DNA of 60,612 nucleotides, taken from positions 1 to 60,612 of the forward strand of contig SVKL01000012.1 in NCBI GenBank assembly GCA_015068495.1, read 5' to 3'. Every line of letters begins with the position of its first letter. Position 1 is the first letter of the stretch. The notes under the pieces were generated by a model, which saw nothing but the letters and a program-made list of their open reading frames with translations, was not told the origin of the DNA and searched no databases. The position numbers were made by a program, and so were the translations under genes. This stretch comes from Oscillospiraceae bacterium (GTDB lineage Bacteria > Bacillota > Clostridia > Oscillospirales > Oscillospiraceae). This document shows, one piece after another, positions 50,098 through 59,489 of this stretch.

Positions 50098-52347
50098 CTA
50101 CATTTCAAAACTGATTTGTTTATCGGGCGAATCCTCTTCCTTTAGTAATGCGCCGGCAGTGGGAATGGTCTTATTCCGATACCGCGAAGCATTGGTAATG
50201 CCGCTTTCCTCAAGGGGCGTCACAGCGTTCAGCAGCGCCTTTTTCTTCAGACTCATCACAGCCACACCCTGTGTGTTTTTGGTGGTTTTCGGCAGCAGCT
50301 GCGCCGTGGAGATGATTGCTGCACGTCCATCGGTGGAATAAAGCACAACCTGCTTGTCTTCGTTCAGGGTCATCGCGCAAACCAAGGGGCTCTTGTCAGA
50401 GAACGCGGCAATCAAGCGGCGTCTGTTTGTCTTGGTTTCATACGCAGACAGCGGTACCTTTGCCGCCTTACCGTTTTCAAAGAAGAACAGCACAAAGCCC
50501 TTGTAGTCACCCGGCAGAACTACCTGCTGCACCGTTTCCCCTGCATCCATACCCAGCTTTTGGGGCAGATAGTCACCCAGAAGAGAGGCCTTTCCGTCTT
50601 CAAAATCAGACAGCCGGGTCTTATAGCATTGGTACATATTGGTAAACACCAAAAGCTCTGCTTTATTAGAGGTTTCCACACGGAAGGACAAACTATCCCC
50701 CTCTTTGAATTTTTGTTCGCCGGACATTCGCAGAGACTGGGCGGTAATCTTCTTCAGATACCCCTCCTTGGAAACAAACAGGGTTACAGGATAATCCGGC
50801 ACCTGCTCCTCTTCCTCATCGATTTGAACGGTTTGGGTTTCGTAAACAATCTGTGTTTTTCGGGGTTGGCCGTATTTTTCGGAAACCTGCTGCAATTCCT
50901 TAATAATCACATTCTTCAGCTTACGGCTGCTGCCCAGCGTATCCCGCAAATCAGCAATCTCCTTCTCCAGTTCGTCGATTGCCTTGGTCTGCTTCAAAAT
51001 GTACTCTTTGTTGATATTACGCAGCTTGATTTCCGCCACATAATTGGCTTGAATCTCGTCAATACCGAAGCCAATCATCAAATTGGGGATAACTTCACTT
51101 TCCAGCTCTGTTTCCCGAATGATACGAATTGCCTTGTCGATATCCAGCAGGATACGCTCCAAGCCCTTCAGCAAATGGAGTCTATCCTCTTTCTTTTGAA
51201 TTTGGAAGTACAGCCGACGCATAACGCAGTCTGTACGCCACGCCGTCCATTCTTCCAGAATCTCTCCGATGCCCATAACCCGGGGCATACCGGCAATCAA
51301 AATGTTGAAATTGCAGGCAAAGCTATCCTGCAGAGGCGTCATCCGGAACAGCTTTTGCATCAGCTTTTCAGGCTCAACGCCACGCTTCAGGTCGATTGTC
51401 AGCTTCAGGCCGCCCAAATCCGTTTCATCACGCATATCGGCAATTTCTCTGATCTTGCCAACCTTGATCAGCTCTGCCACCTTATCCATTATCACTTCGC
51501 TGGTGGTGGAATAAGGAATTTCTGTAATTTCAATCAAGTTACCGGACTTCACATAGTTCCATTTTGCCCGCAGCTTAAAGCTGCCTCGGCCGGTGGAATA
51601 AATCTCATTGGTTGTTGCCTCGTCAAACAGAAGCTCGCCGCCGGTGGAAAAATCCGGTCCGGGAAGGGTTTGGAGAATATCGTGGTCCGGATTATTCATC
51701 AGCGCAATGGTAGTATCGCAAATTTCCTTCAGATTGAAAGAACAGATATTGCTTGCCATACCGACCGCAATGCCTTGGTTGGCAGACACCAGCACATTGG
51801 GAAACGTGGTGGGAAGCAAGCTGGGCTCCTTCATCGTGGCATCGTAATTATCCACCATATCCACAGTGTCCAAATCAATGTCCCGGAACAATTCGTCGCA
51901 AATTGACTCCAGTTTTGCCTCAGTATAACGGGATGCCGCATAAGCCGTATCTCTGGAGTACACCTTGCCGAAATTACCCTTGGAGTCCACAAAGGGGTGC
52001 AGCAACGTCTCGTTATCCCGGGCAAGACGCACCATCGTTTCATAAATCGCCGCATCACCGTGGGGATTCAATTTCATCGTTTGACCAACGATATTGGCAG
52101 ATTTGGTGCGTTTTCCCCGCAGAAGGCCCATTTTGTACATCGTATAAAGAAGCTTTCTATGGGATGGCTTAAAGCCGTCAATTTCGGGAATTGCGCGGGA
52201 TACGATGACCGACATTGCATAAGGCATATAGTTGATTTCCAGAGTTTCGGAAACCACCTGCTCTGTTGTAGAGCCCACCAATCCCATAATACCGTCCGTA
52301 TTGACCTTCTTTACATTTTGCTCTTCATTTTTCTTCTTCCGTGCCAT
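50098..52347 (-). CDS. Divergent type IIA DNA topoisomerase subunit A (ParC/GyrA-like)
   Basis: 749 aa, the DNA breakage-reunion subunit. Start of the winged-helix domain: YMPYAMSVIVSRAIPEIDGFKPSHRKLLY (about 40-68). The catalytic tyrosine is Tyr141 in AASRYTEAKL. The quinolone-region motif reads NPHGDAAIYE: Ala99 stands where E. coli GyrA has Ser83, and Glu103 where it has Asp87. A coiled-coil domain (about 370-480) and an abbreviated C-terminal beta-pinwheel follow; the GyrA-box QRRGGKG is not seen, so decatenation rather than negative supercoiling is expected. It is divergent from both textbook GyrA and ParC and belongs to the extra clostridial pair. Second gene of an operon with the B subunit (12 nt gap). 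Confidence 0.88.
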   Translation of the reverse strand: MARKKKNEEQNVKKVNTDGIMGLVGSTTEQVVSETLEINYMPYAMSVIVSRAIPEIDGFKPSHRKLLYTMYKMGLLRGKRTKSANIVGQTMKLNPHGDAAIYETMVRLARDNETLLHPFVDSKGNFGKVYSRDTAYAASRYTEAKLESICDELFRDIDLDTVDMVDNYDATMKEPSLLPTTFPNVLVSANQGIAVGMASNICSFNLKEICDTTIALMNNPDHDILQTLPGPDFSTGGELLFDEATTNEIYSTGRGSFKLRAKWNYVKSGNLIEITEIPYSTTSEVIMDKVAELIKVGKIREIADMRDETDLGGLKLTIDLKRGVEPEKLMQKLFRMTPLQDSFACNFNILIAGMPRVMGIGEILEEWTAWRTDCVMRRLYFQIQKKEDRLHLLKGLERILLDIDKAIRIIRETELESEVIPNLMIGFGIDEIQANYVAEIKLRNINKEYILKQTKAIDELEKEIADLRDTLGSSRKLKNVIIKELQQVSEKYGQPRKTQIVYETQTVQIDEEEEQVPDYPVTLFVSKEGYLKKITAQSLRMSGEQKFKEGDSLSFRVETSNKAELLVFTNMYQCYKTRLSDFEDGKASLLGDYLPQKLGMDAGETVQQVVLPGDYKGFVLFFFENGKAAKVPLSAYETKTNRRRLIAAFSDKSPLVCAMTLNEDKQVVLYSTDGRAAIISTAQLLPKTTKNTQGVAVMSLKKKALLNAVTPLEESGITNASRYRNKTIPTAGALLKEEDSPDKQISFEM

Positions 52348-52359
52348 ATAAAACCTCTC

Positions 52360-54345
52360 TTAGGAAATATCAGCCAAATCCAAGTACTTAGCGCCGTTTT
52401 CCGCGATAAAATTCTTCCGTTCACTCAGGTTGTCGCCCAAAAGCACATCGAAATAATAGGCTGTGCGCTGTACATCCTCGGGGATAACCTTAATAAGCCG
52501 GCGGGTCTCGGGATTCATAGTGGTCATCCACATCATTTCCTTTGTGTTCTCACCAAGACCCTTGGAGCGCTGAATATCCACATTTTTTGTGCCCAGCTGT
52601 TCCAAAATTGCAGTCTTTTCCTGCTCATTATACGCAAACCAGGTTTTATCCTTGCAGGTAATTTCAAACAAAGGCGATTCTGCAATATACACATAACCGT
52701 CGCGGATCAGCTTGGGGCAAAGGCGGTAGAGCATTGTGAGAATCAAGGTGCGAATCTGGAAACCGTCCACATCCGCGTCCGTGCAGATAATCACCTTGTT
52801 CCAACGCAGATTATCAATATCAAAGGAAGACAGTTCCTTTGCCTTTTTCCCCTCTACCTCAACGCCGCAGCCCAAAACCTTTAACAGGTCTGTAATAATG
52901 GGGCTGGCAAAAATTTTCGTATAGTCTGCCTTCAGACAGTTGAGGATTTTGCCGCGGACAGGCATAATGCCCTGAAATTCTGCATCACGGGCAAATTTTA
53001 CGCTACCCAATGCGGAATCACCCTCTACGATATACAGTTCGCGAACAGCCGTATCCTTGCTACGGCAATCCACAAATTTTTGCACGCGGTTGGCAATATC
53101 CACCTTGGCGGACAAATTCTTCTTTACATTGGTACGGGTCTTCTCTGCCGATTCACGGGCACGCTTGTTCACCAAAATCTGATCAGCGGCTCTGTCTGCT
53201 TCCTGCTTATTTTCCAAGAACCAAACCTGAAGCTGATCCTTAAAGAATGCAGTCATTGCCTCCTGGGTAAACTTAGAGTTTACAGATTTCTTCGTCTGGT
53301 TCTCGAAGCAGCCAATGGTGGAGAAGCAGTTGGTTACAATCACCAAGCTGTCCTGAATGTCCTGATAGATAATTTTGCTCTCGTTTTTGGTGTACTTGTT
53401 GCTCTCCCGCAGGTATTTATCAAAGGCTGCAACAAAACCGGAGCGAACCGCTTTATCCGGACTGCCGCCGTACTCCAGCCAAGAGGAGTTATGGTAGTAT
53501 TCCGTATGACTGACCTGCTTGGAAAAGCAGAAGGACGCGGTGATCTTCAGTTTCATTTCCGGACGGTTTTCCGCATCGCGTCCACGGCGCTCCGTCTCCC
53601 AAAACACAGGCATCGTAAAGGCGTTATCTGCCACCAGTTCTTCAATATACTGTTTAATGCCGTCGTTGTAGCAGAACTCTTCCTCTTCAAATTTCTTTCC
53701 GATTTGGTTGCGGAACTTAAAGGTAATGCCCTTATTGACAACAGCCTGTCGGCGCAACACATCCCGATAGTAGTCAGCAGGAATGTTAATGTCGGTAAAG
53801 ACCTGCTTATCCGGACGCCAATGGAACACAGATCCGGTCTTGCGGCCGCGATCGGTAGGCTCTTTCTTTAAGCCGCCCTTGTTTCTGCCTTTTTCAAAAT
53901 GCAGGTCATAGCGGAATCCGTCCCGACGGATAGTAGCATCAAAAAACTCAGAGGCATACTGGGTGGCGCAGGAGCCCAAGCCGTTTAAGCCCAGAGAATA
54001 CTCGTAGTTTTCACCGTTTTCACCGTATTTACCGCCGGCGTACATCTCACAGAAAACCAGCTCCCAGTTATAACGCTTTTCCTTTTCGTTATAGTCCACA
54101 GGACAGCCGCGGCCAAAATCCTCAACCTCAACGCTTAAATCCTCGTAGCGTGTGACAATGATGGTATCCCCGTGTCCCTCACGAGCCTCATCAATTGCAT
54201 TGGAAAGGATCTCAAACACCGCGTGCTTACATCCTTCCAAATCGTCTGAGCCGAAAATAACAGCCGGACGCTTACGGACACGCTCTTCACCCTTCAGCAT
54301 AGAAATGCTGGAGTTTCCGTATTGCTCATTTCTCTTGGTAGCCAT
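52360..54345 (-). CDS. Divergent type IIA DNA topoisomerase subunit B (ParE/GyrB-like)
   Basis: 661 aa ATPase/Toprim subunit. GHKL ATPase: ERVRKRPAVIFG (about 21-32), FEILSNAIDEAREGHGD (Mg-binding Asn), DFGRGCPVDYNE, and ATP lid SLGLNGLGS. Transducer domain in the middle. Toprim: YIVEGDSALGSVKFARD with the catalytic Glu, where standard enzymes have EGDSAGGS, and ICTDADVDGFQIRTL where they have DADVDGAHIRTL. RSKGLGENTKEMMW closes it. The differences mark this as the divergent clostridial type, not gyrase. ATG at 54345 is chosen, GGCAGG 8 nt upstream; a longer open frame would extend past the promoter. Confidence 0.88.
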   Translation of the reverse strand: MATKRNEQYGNSSISMLKGEERVRKRPAVIFGSDDLEGCKHAVFEILSNAIDEAREGHGDTIIVTRYEDLSVEVEDFGRGCPVDYNEKEKRYNWELVFCEMYAGGKYGENGENYEYSLGLNGLGSCATQYASEFFDATIRRDGFRYDLHFEKGRNKGGLKKEPTDRGRKTGSVFHWRPDKQVFTDINIPADYYRDVLRRQAVVNKGITFKFRNQIGKKFEEEEFCYNDGIKQYIEELVADNAFTMPVFWETERRGRDAENRPEMKLKITASFCFSKQVSHTEYYHNSSWLEYGGSPDKAVRSGFVAAFDKYLRESNKYTKNESKIIYQDIQDSLVIVTNCFSTIGCFENQTKKSVNSKFTQEAMTAFFKDQLQVWFLENKQEADRAADQILVNKRARESAEKTRTNVKKNLSAKVDIANRVQKFVDCRSKDTAVRELYIVEGDSALGSVKFARDAEFQGIMPVRGKILNCLKADYTKIFASPIITDLLKVLGCGVEVEGKKAKELSSFDIDNLRWNKVIICTDADVDGFQIRTLILTMLYRLCPKLIRDGYVYIAESPLFEITCKDKTWFAYNEQEKTAILEQLGTKNVDIQRSKGLGENTKEMMWMTTMNPETRRLIKVIPEDVQRTAYYFDVLLGDNLSERKNFIAENGAKYLDLADIS

Positions 54346-54381
54346 TCTCATTACCTGCCAAATCCATAGAATTTCAAGTAT

Positions 54382-54410
54382 ATTATACGCATTTTGTGTT
54401 ATAAAGTCAA
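54382..54410 (-). promoter_or_regulatory. Promoter of the topoisomerase operon
   Basis: Minus strand TTGACT (54405-54410), 17-bp spacer, TATAAT (54382-54387). Confidence 0.85.
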
Positions 54411-54436
54411 TATAAACAACTATATATGGTGTTTCA

Positions 54437-54466
54437 GTTCTATTGCCGCCATAAAGGACATACTCT
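54437..54466 (+). promoter_or_regulatory. Candidate sigma-E-type promoter of spoIVA
   Basis: GTTCTATT (54437-54444), 14-bp spacer, CATACTCT (54459-54466). Same spacing as the candidate upstream of spoIIID; spoIVA is sigma-E dependent in Bacillus. Confidence 0.5.
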
Positions 54467-54480
54467 GTGGTAGCGAAGTG

Positions 54481-54510
54481 GCAGGAGCATTCCTCCTGCA
54501 ATTAAGGAGG
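54481..54510 (+). promoter_or_regulatory. spoIVA leader with two alternative hairpins around the Shine-Dalgarno
   Basis: gcaggag (54481-54487) can pair with ctcctgc (54493-54499). Alternatively cctcct (54492-54497) can pair with the Shine-Dalgarno core aggagg (54505-54510). The two pairings exclude each other. Confidence 0.4.
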
Positions 54511-54516
54511 TTGGCT

Positions 54517-55980
54517 ATGGAAAATATGTATGCAAGCATTGCCGCCAGAACCGGTGGCAACATCTATATGGGCGTTATTGGCCCTGTCCGAACCGGAAAG
54601 TCCACGCTGATTAAGCGAATTATGGAACAGGTGGTAATCCCCAACATTGACGAGCCCTACAGGCGGGAGCGGGCGAAGGATGAGCTGCCGCAAAGCGGCT
54701 CGGGGCGGACCATTATGACCAGCGAGCCGAAGTTTGTGCCCGAGGAAGCGGTGGAAATCTCCCCTGACGGCACCACACGGCTGTCTGTGCGAATGATTGA
54801 CACCGTTGGGTATATGATTGATGGCGCTGTGGGAGTAGACGAGGACGGCGTTCCCCGTATGGTCACCACCCCGTGGTATGATTATGAAATCCCAATGACA
54901 GATGCAGCGGAGCTGGGCACAAAAAAGGTTATGGATGAGCATTGTACCGTAGGACTGGTGGTCACCACCGACGGAACTATTACTGATATCCCCCGATGCG
55001 ACTATGTTGACGCAGAACGGCGCGCCATTGCGGATATGCAAAAAACCGGAAAACCATTCTTGGTGGTCATCAATTCCCAGTATCCGCAAGGGGAAGCCGC
55101 AATAGCTGTGAAACAGGCAATCAAGGATGAATTTGGCATTGACGCGATGATCGCCGACTGTCAAGCATTGAGCGCCGAGGGTATCGCCCAGCTGTTACAG
55201 CAGCTGCTCTACAGCTTTCCGATGCATACCCTATGCGTACATCTCCCCCGGTGGCTGGACGCGCTGGAGGCAGATCACCCGGTAAAAGCAGCCTTATATC
55301 AGTCACTACTGTCCTCTTTTGGGGAAATAACAACCTTAGCGCAAGCGGACAGTATTCTGCAACGTGTGAAAGAGCTAGATGCTGTTCAAGATTATTCCTT
55401 ACGCAGTGTAGATTTAGCAACCGGAACGGTTTGCTGCGCGCTCAGCTTCCCGGAAAAGCTGTTCTATGAAATTCTCAGCAGCAAAGCGGGTCTTCCCATT
55501 GAGGACGATGCACAGCTGCTGTCCCTGCTGACAGAGCTCTCTGCTGTAAAGGTAGAGTATGACAAAATCTCCGATGCGCTTTCATCCGTGCAGGCAACGG
55601 GCTACGGGGTTGTAATGCCCGATGCCACGCAGATGACGCTGCAGCCGCCGGAGGTCGTCCGCAAAGGAAGTGCCTTTGGTGTTAAGCTGAAAGCCGGCGC
55701 CCCATCTATACATATGATTCGCGTGGATATTGACACCGAAATCAGTCCTATGGTAGGTGGAGAGCAGCAATCGCAGGATTTAATTTCCTATCTCTCCTCG
55801 GAGGACCCCGACAAGCTTTGGGAAAGCAACATTTTCGGCAAGTCCGTATATACTCTGATTCAGGATGGCTTAACCTCCAAATTGGTACGCACGCCGGATG
55901 ATGTGCGGGAAAAATTCAGAGGTGTGCTGACGCGTGTTGTCAACGAAGGCGCATCCGGTCTGATTTGTCTAATCCTATAA
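54517..55980 (+). CDS. spoIVA: Stage IV sporulation protein A, coat morphogenetic ATPase
   Basis: 487-aa ATPase that polymerises on the forespore outer membrane to make the coat basement layer. N-terminal P-loop MGVIGPVRTGKSTLIKRIME (about 18-37), SGRTIMTSEPKFVPEEAVEI (about 64-83), RMIDTVGYMIDGAVG (about 93-107) and a TRAFAC-like core, then the C-terminal assembly region ending in a hydrophobic tail (GASGLICLIL). Length is as in Bacillus (492 aa). ATG at 54517 follows AAGGAGG by 6 nt; the frame is open further upstream but without a ribosome site. Divergent from the topoisomerase operon. Confidence 0.97.
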   Translation: MENMYASIAARTGGNIYMGVIGPVRTGKSTLIKRIMEQVVIPNIDEPYRRERAKDELPQSGSGRTIMTSEPKFVPEEAVEISPDGTTRLSVRMIDTVGYMIDGAVGVDEDGVPRMVTTPWYDYEIPMTDAAELGTKKVMDEHCTVGLVVTTDGTITDIPRCDYVDAERRAIADMQKTGKPFLVVINSQYPQGEAAIAVKQAIKDEFGIDAMIADCQALSAEGIAQLLQQLLYSFPMHTLCVHLPRWLDALEADHPVKAALYQSLLSSFGEITTLAQADSILQRVKELDAVQDYSLRSVDLATGTVCCALSFPEKLFYEILSSKAGLPIEDDAQLLSLLTELSAVKVEYDKISDALSSVQATGYGVVMPDATQMTLQPPEVVRKGSAFGVKLKAGAPSIHMIRVDIDTEISPMVGGEQQSQDLISYLSSEDPDKLWESNIFGKSVYTLIQDGLTSKLVRTPDDVREKFRGVLTRVVNEGASGLICLIL

Positions 55981-55988
55981 TGCAAAAC

Positions 55989-56035
55989 AGGTACACAGCG
56001 TGCATCATTTTCTTGCACAATGTGTACCTTTTTTT
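55989..56035 (+). terminator. Terminator after spoIVA
   Basis: aggtacaca (about 55989-55997) pairs with tgtgtacct (about 56020-56029), with inner gtgca/tgcac pairing, then T7. Confidence 0.85.
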
Positions 56036-56046
56036 GTAATTATCCC

Positions 56047-56075
56047 TTTACCCCACGGGAATAATATGGTACAAT
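56047..56075 (+). promoter_or_regulatory. Promoter of the yfhO-like gene
   Basis: TTTACC (56047-56052), 17-bp spacer, TACAAT (56070-56075). Confidence 0.65.
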
Positions 56076-56106
56076 GACATAGATAATGAAAATTTGGAGA
56101 GACAAT

Positions 56107-58788
56107 ATGAAGCTGTCACAATCTACCGGCCGCAAATGGAATTATAATGTCCTTGCTTTTGCATTCCCATTCGTGGGGATGCTTTTTGTGATGCTCATCG
56201 GTCAGTATAGCCCCTTCGGTAGCTACTCTATGCTGTATTCGGATATGTATCATCAATACTTTCCGTTTTTCAAAGCTTTTCGCAGCGCTTTGTTGTCCGG
56301 AGATTCCCTGCTTTACAACTGGAACGTGGGTCTAGGCTTAGATTATTTGGGTCTTTATTCCTACTATTTAGCTTCTCCGTTGAATCTTTTAAGCGTTCTC
56401 GTGCCGGAAGCTTGGGTTTTAGGTTACTTCTCCCTGCTGATGCCTATCAAGCTTGGTCTGGCAAGTATGTTCTTCGGCATCTTCCTAAAGAAAATTTCCG
56501 GCAAGCAGGACCTTTCTACCGTGCTGTTTGGCAGCTTTTACGGTCTGTGCGCGTGGGCTCTGGGCTACCAGTGGAATATTATGTGGCTGGATACCTTTGC
56601 TCTTTTGCCGCTGGTGATGACGGGAATGGTCGGCTTACTAAAGGAAAAGAAGTTTATCCTCTACACGCTGACGTTATTCCTTTCCATTTTTACAAATTAC
56701 TACATCGGTCTGTTCACCTGCATTTTCGTGTTGCTGACCTTCATCTGTTACGAAATCTGTCGGTGGAAGGGCTTTAGCAGCTTTTTCCGCGATTTAAGCC
56801 GTATTGCTGTTTTCTCTGCGCTGGCAATCGGAATGACCGCAATTCTGTCCCTGCCCACCCTTGCCGCGCTGCAGACGACCCAATCCAGCGTAAACAAATT
56901 CCCCGAAGGTTTTCAATTAAACATTACAAACGAGGACAACTGGCTCGGTTTACTCAAAGCAATGGTAAAGGTGGCTGGCAATACCAACGGCGGCATTACC
57001 CCCTCCTTCAAAGAAGGTCTTCCCAATCTTTACTGCGGTGTTATAACCACCATATTGTCAGTTCTTTATCTCTTCTGCAAGGATGTACGCCTACGGGATA
57101 AATTTTGCGCCGTTTTTCTGCTTTTGTTCTTTAATGTGAGCTTCATCGTGCGGCAGCTGGATTATATTTGGCACGGCTTCCATTTTACCAATATGATTCC
57201 CTACCGCTTCAGCTTTCTTTACAGCTTTGTTGCGCTGTATATGGCAAATGTAGCTTGGCGGAAACGAAAAGGCTTCCGTCTTTGGCAGGTAATTGTGGCT
57301 GCGGTGGTATCTGTAGGTTTGGTATTTTGCTATGAGGACTTGACAGATACAGTATTCTGGGCCTATAACGGCGTGCTGATTTTAGTATATATAACAGCGC
57401 TTGTTTATTATTGCACATTCCGCCCGGCTCCTGCAGAGGCAGAGGCGTTACCCCAATACCGTTTGGAGCGAATTAAGCGGAAAAACCTGTGTTCCTTTGC
57501 GCTGACCGGCATTATGGCTATTGAACTGGTATTGAACATCGTGAATTTTGGCGTTTCTTTCCCTTGCACTGATGTTTCAAATTACCCCAGGGGCACAACT
57601 GATTCCGCAGCAGTCTTCGGGCATATGGAGGCGCTGGAGAAGGACAATCCCTTCTACCGTGCAGAGGTCACGCACAGTCAGACCTTGAACGACGGCGCGC
57701 TGAATGGTTATCACGGAATCACCACCTTCACAAGCTCTGCCAATGTGAAAGTAACAGAATTTATGAAGGCCTTGGGCTACGGTGCAAAAGACACCTATAA
57801 TCGTTACAGCTTTGAGGAAAGCTCACCTGTTTCCAATCTTTTCTTAGGTCTGAAGTATATGATTGAACGGGATGGAAAACTGGAAGAAAACCCGTATTTT
57901 AACGAAATTTACAGCAAGGGTAATGTTTACCTGCTGGAAAACAACGCATATCTCCCCCTTGGTTTCCTGGCAAATGCTCAGCTTTTGAATGTTGATTTTG
58001 ACAGTGACGGCAACCGCTTTGCCTTCCAAAATCTGCTGATGCGTGAAGCTACCGGTTTGCAAGAAGATGTTTGGTATCTTCCTACTGAGAATATGCTTAC
58101 CATCACCAGTGACGGTCCGGCTATAACTCCCCAATCAAGCACCGGATACTGCGCATATTCTACAGATGCGGAAACTACAGGCACCGTTACCTACAGCTAC
58201 ACCGCTGACCGTACCGGCTTTATGTGCGTTGACCTGAATCTGTCGAAGCGCAACAACTTCTCAATACTGCTCAACGGTGAGGAGCTTTACAGTGAAACCT
58301 ATAGCCTCCCGCAAATGGTCTCTGTCAGCCAAGTTGTGCCGGGCGATGTGGTAGAAATTCAACTCAAGTGTAAGCAGAACGAAAATGGCACAATTACCAT
58401 TAAAGCTGCTATTTTGGATGAGGCGCTATTCCGTCAGGGATATGACGTTCTGTCCGACTCTGTCTTGAATCTGACTTCCTTCCAAAACACGTGTATTGAG
58501 GGCACCATCGACTGCAGCCGCAACGGCGTTCTGTACACCTCTATTCCGCAGAACGGTAATTGGTATGCTGAGGTGGATGGAGAGGCCGTAGAAACTGTTA
58601 CAATCGGTGACGCGATGGTTGGACTTCTGCTGTCCACCGGCAAACACACAGTTCGCCTGTATTACCGAAATAACGCTTTTGATCTGGGTTGGAAAATCAC
58701 CCTCGCCTGCGTTGTAGCCTTCGTTGCTATCTGCTTGGCAGTGTACAAGCCCACCTTCCGCCGTAAAAAAGGCAAATACGAAAAATAA
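56107..58788 (+). CDS. YfhO family multi-pass membrane protein
   Basis: 893 aa. Twelve or more transmembrane helices occupy about 1-510. They include the family start PFGSYSMLYSDMYHQYFPFF (about 40-59), YNWNVGLGLDYLGLYSYYLASPLNLLSVL, and W-x-D segments. A large extracellular beta-rich domain (about 515-850) and a last helix at about 860-880 follow. YfhO proteins have a GT-C-like architecture; in Bacillus and Listeria relatives they take part in glycosylation of lipoteichoic or wall teichoic acids. The donor and acceptor here are not known. ATG at 56107 follows TTGGAGAG; an upstream in-frame ATG lies before that site. Monocistronic with a terminator. Confidence 0.9.
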   Translation: MKLSQSTGRKWNYNVLAFAFPFVGMLFVMLIGQYSPFGSYSMLYSDMYHQYFPFFKAFRSALLSGDSLLYNWNVGLGLDYLGLYSYYLASPLNLLSVLVPEAWVLGYFSLLMPIKLGLASMFFGIFLKKISGKQDLSTVLFGSFYGLCAWALGYQWNIMWLDTFALLPLVMTGMVGLLKEKKFILYTLTLFLSIFTNYYIGLFTCIFVLLTFICYEICRWKGFSSFFRDLSRIAVFSALAIGMTAILSLPTLAALQTTQSSVNKFPEGFQLNITNEDNWLGLLKAMVKVAGNTNGGITPSFKEGLPNLYCGVITTILSVLYLFCKDVRLRDKFCAVFLLLFFNVSFIVRQLDYIWHGFHFTNMIPYRFSFLYSFVALYMANVAWRKRKGFRLWQVIVAAVVSVGLVFCYEDLTDTVFWAYNGVLILVYITALVYYCTFRPAPAEAEALPQYRLERIKRKNLCSFALTGIMAIELVLNIVNFGVSFPCTDVSNYPRGTTDSAAVFGHMEALEKDNPFYRAEVTHSQTLNDGALNGYHGITTFTSSANVKVTEFMKALGYGAKDTYNRYSFEESSPVSNLFLGLKYMIERDGKLEENPYFNEIYSKGNVYLLENNAYLPLGFLANAQLLNVDFDSDGNRFAFQNLLMREATGLQEDVWYLPTENMLTITSDGPAITPQSSTGYCAYSTDAETTGTVTYSYTADRTGFMCVDLNLSKRNNFSILLNGEELYSETYSLPQMVSVSQVVPGDVVEIQLKCKQNENGTITIKAAILDEALFRQGYDVLSDSVLNLTSFQNTCIEGTIDCSRNGVLYTSIPQNGNWYAEVDGEAVETVTIGDAMVGLLLSTGKHTVRLYYRNNAFDLGWKITLACVVAFVAICLAVYKPTFRRKKGKYEK

Positions 58789-58790
58789 GA

Positions 58791-58822
58791 AAAGCCTCAC
58801 TGCTGAAGCAGTGAGGCTTTTA
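58791..58822. terminator. Terminator between yfhO and the XRE gene
   Basis: aaagcctcactgc (58791-58803), loop tgaa, gcagtgaggcttt (58808-58820). Confidence 0.9.
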
Positions 58823-58872
58823 TGCTAATATTCTAATATTCAATGCAAGCAGCTATTTCACAAAACAAACCA

Positions 58873-59427
58873 TTAGACGCTCTCGGTATCCACTATGATT
58901 TCTACAGTGGATGGCATATCCCGCCATATTGTACCATCCGCGAGGTAAAACCTTCGTTCTATAGCTCCATTTCTTGTGTGACAATCCACAACAAAAACCT
59001 GTCCTCTTTCTATTTCAATGGATGGATAGTTATTATACGGTAGTACATTAAAGCTTTTGGGACAATGGCTAAATATGTTTCCCGTATTTTCCAATCGCCA
59101 AAATTCAAGTTTTACTGCATATCCTGAGTCACAAGATCTATCTAGTTCCCCAAAATAGCTTGCATCAAAGACTGTGTTGCCTATCGAAATTTTATCAACT
59201 CTGATCGGTTTCCGTCCAACAGCAAAAAACAGTTGGTCAATGGTGCAGCCAAAAACACCAGCCATTGTTGGTAAAAGAAAAATATCAGGCGCAGCCTTTG
59301 CATTTTCCCACTTTGACACTGCCTGAAATGTGACACCAAGCTTTTTGGCAAGCTCCTCCTGCGTTAAGCCACGCTTTTTACGGAATTCCTGCAAATTCGC
59401 TGCGAATTTGTTTTGTATACTTTCCAT
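58873..59427 (-). CDS. XRE family transcriptional regulator with a C-terminal domain of unknown type
   Basis: 184 aa. The N-terminal helix-turn-helix (LQEFRKKRGLTQEELAKKLGVTFQAVSKWENAKAAPDI, about 12-49) is a textbook Cro/CI-type domain. The remaining 115 residues (about 70-184) look beta-rich with several Cys and aromatic residues (YAVKLEFWRLENTG, NVLPYNNYPSIEIERGQVFVVD, RRFYLADGTIWRDMPSTV). I do not recognise the fold; a small-molecule-sensing or beta-sandwich domain is possible. RBS AAAGGAG. About 65 bp upstream of its start codon is a triple GTTGAA/TTCAAC array that may be its operator. Confidence 0.82.
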   Translation of the reverse strand: MESIQNKFAANLQEFRKKRGLTQEELAKKLGVTFQAVSKWENAKAAPDIFLLPTMAGVFGCTIDQLFFAVGRKPIRVDKISIGNTVFDASYFGELDRSCDSGYAVKLEFWRLENTGNIFSHCPKSFNVLPYNNYPSIEIERGQVFVVDCHTRNGAIERRFYLADGTIWRDMPSTVEIIVDTESV

Positions 59428-59489
59428 AGAACCATCTCCTTTCTAATCACATTATAACAATCGCTTTCATATAGCACAATAACGAGAAA

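Noticed and set aside
50560..51906. 448-codon plus-strand frame opposite topoisomerase subunit A
   Set aside because: Complementary-frame shadow of a well-conserved gene, without a ribosome site or domain.
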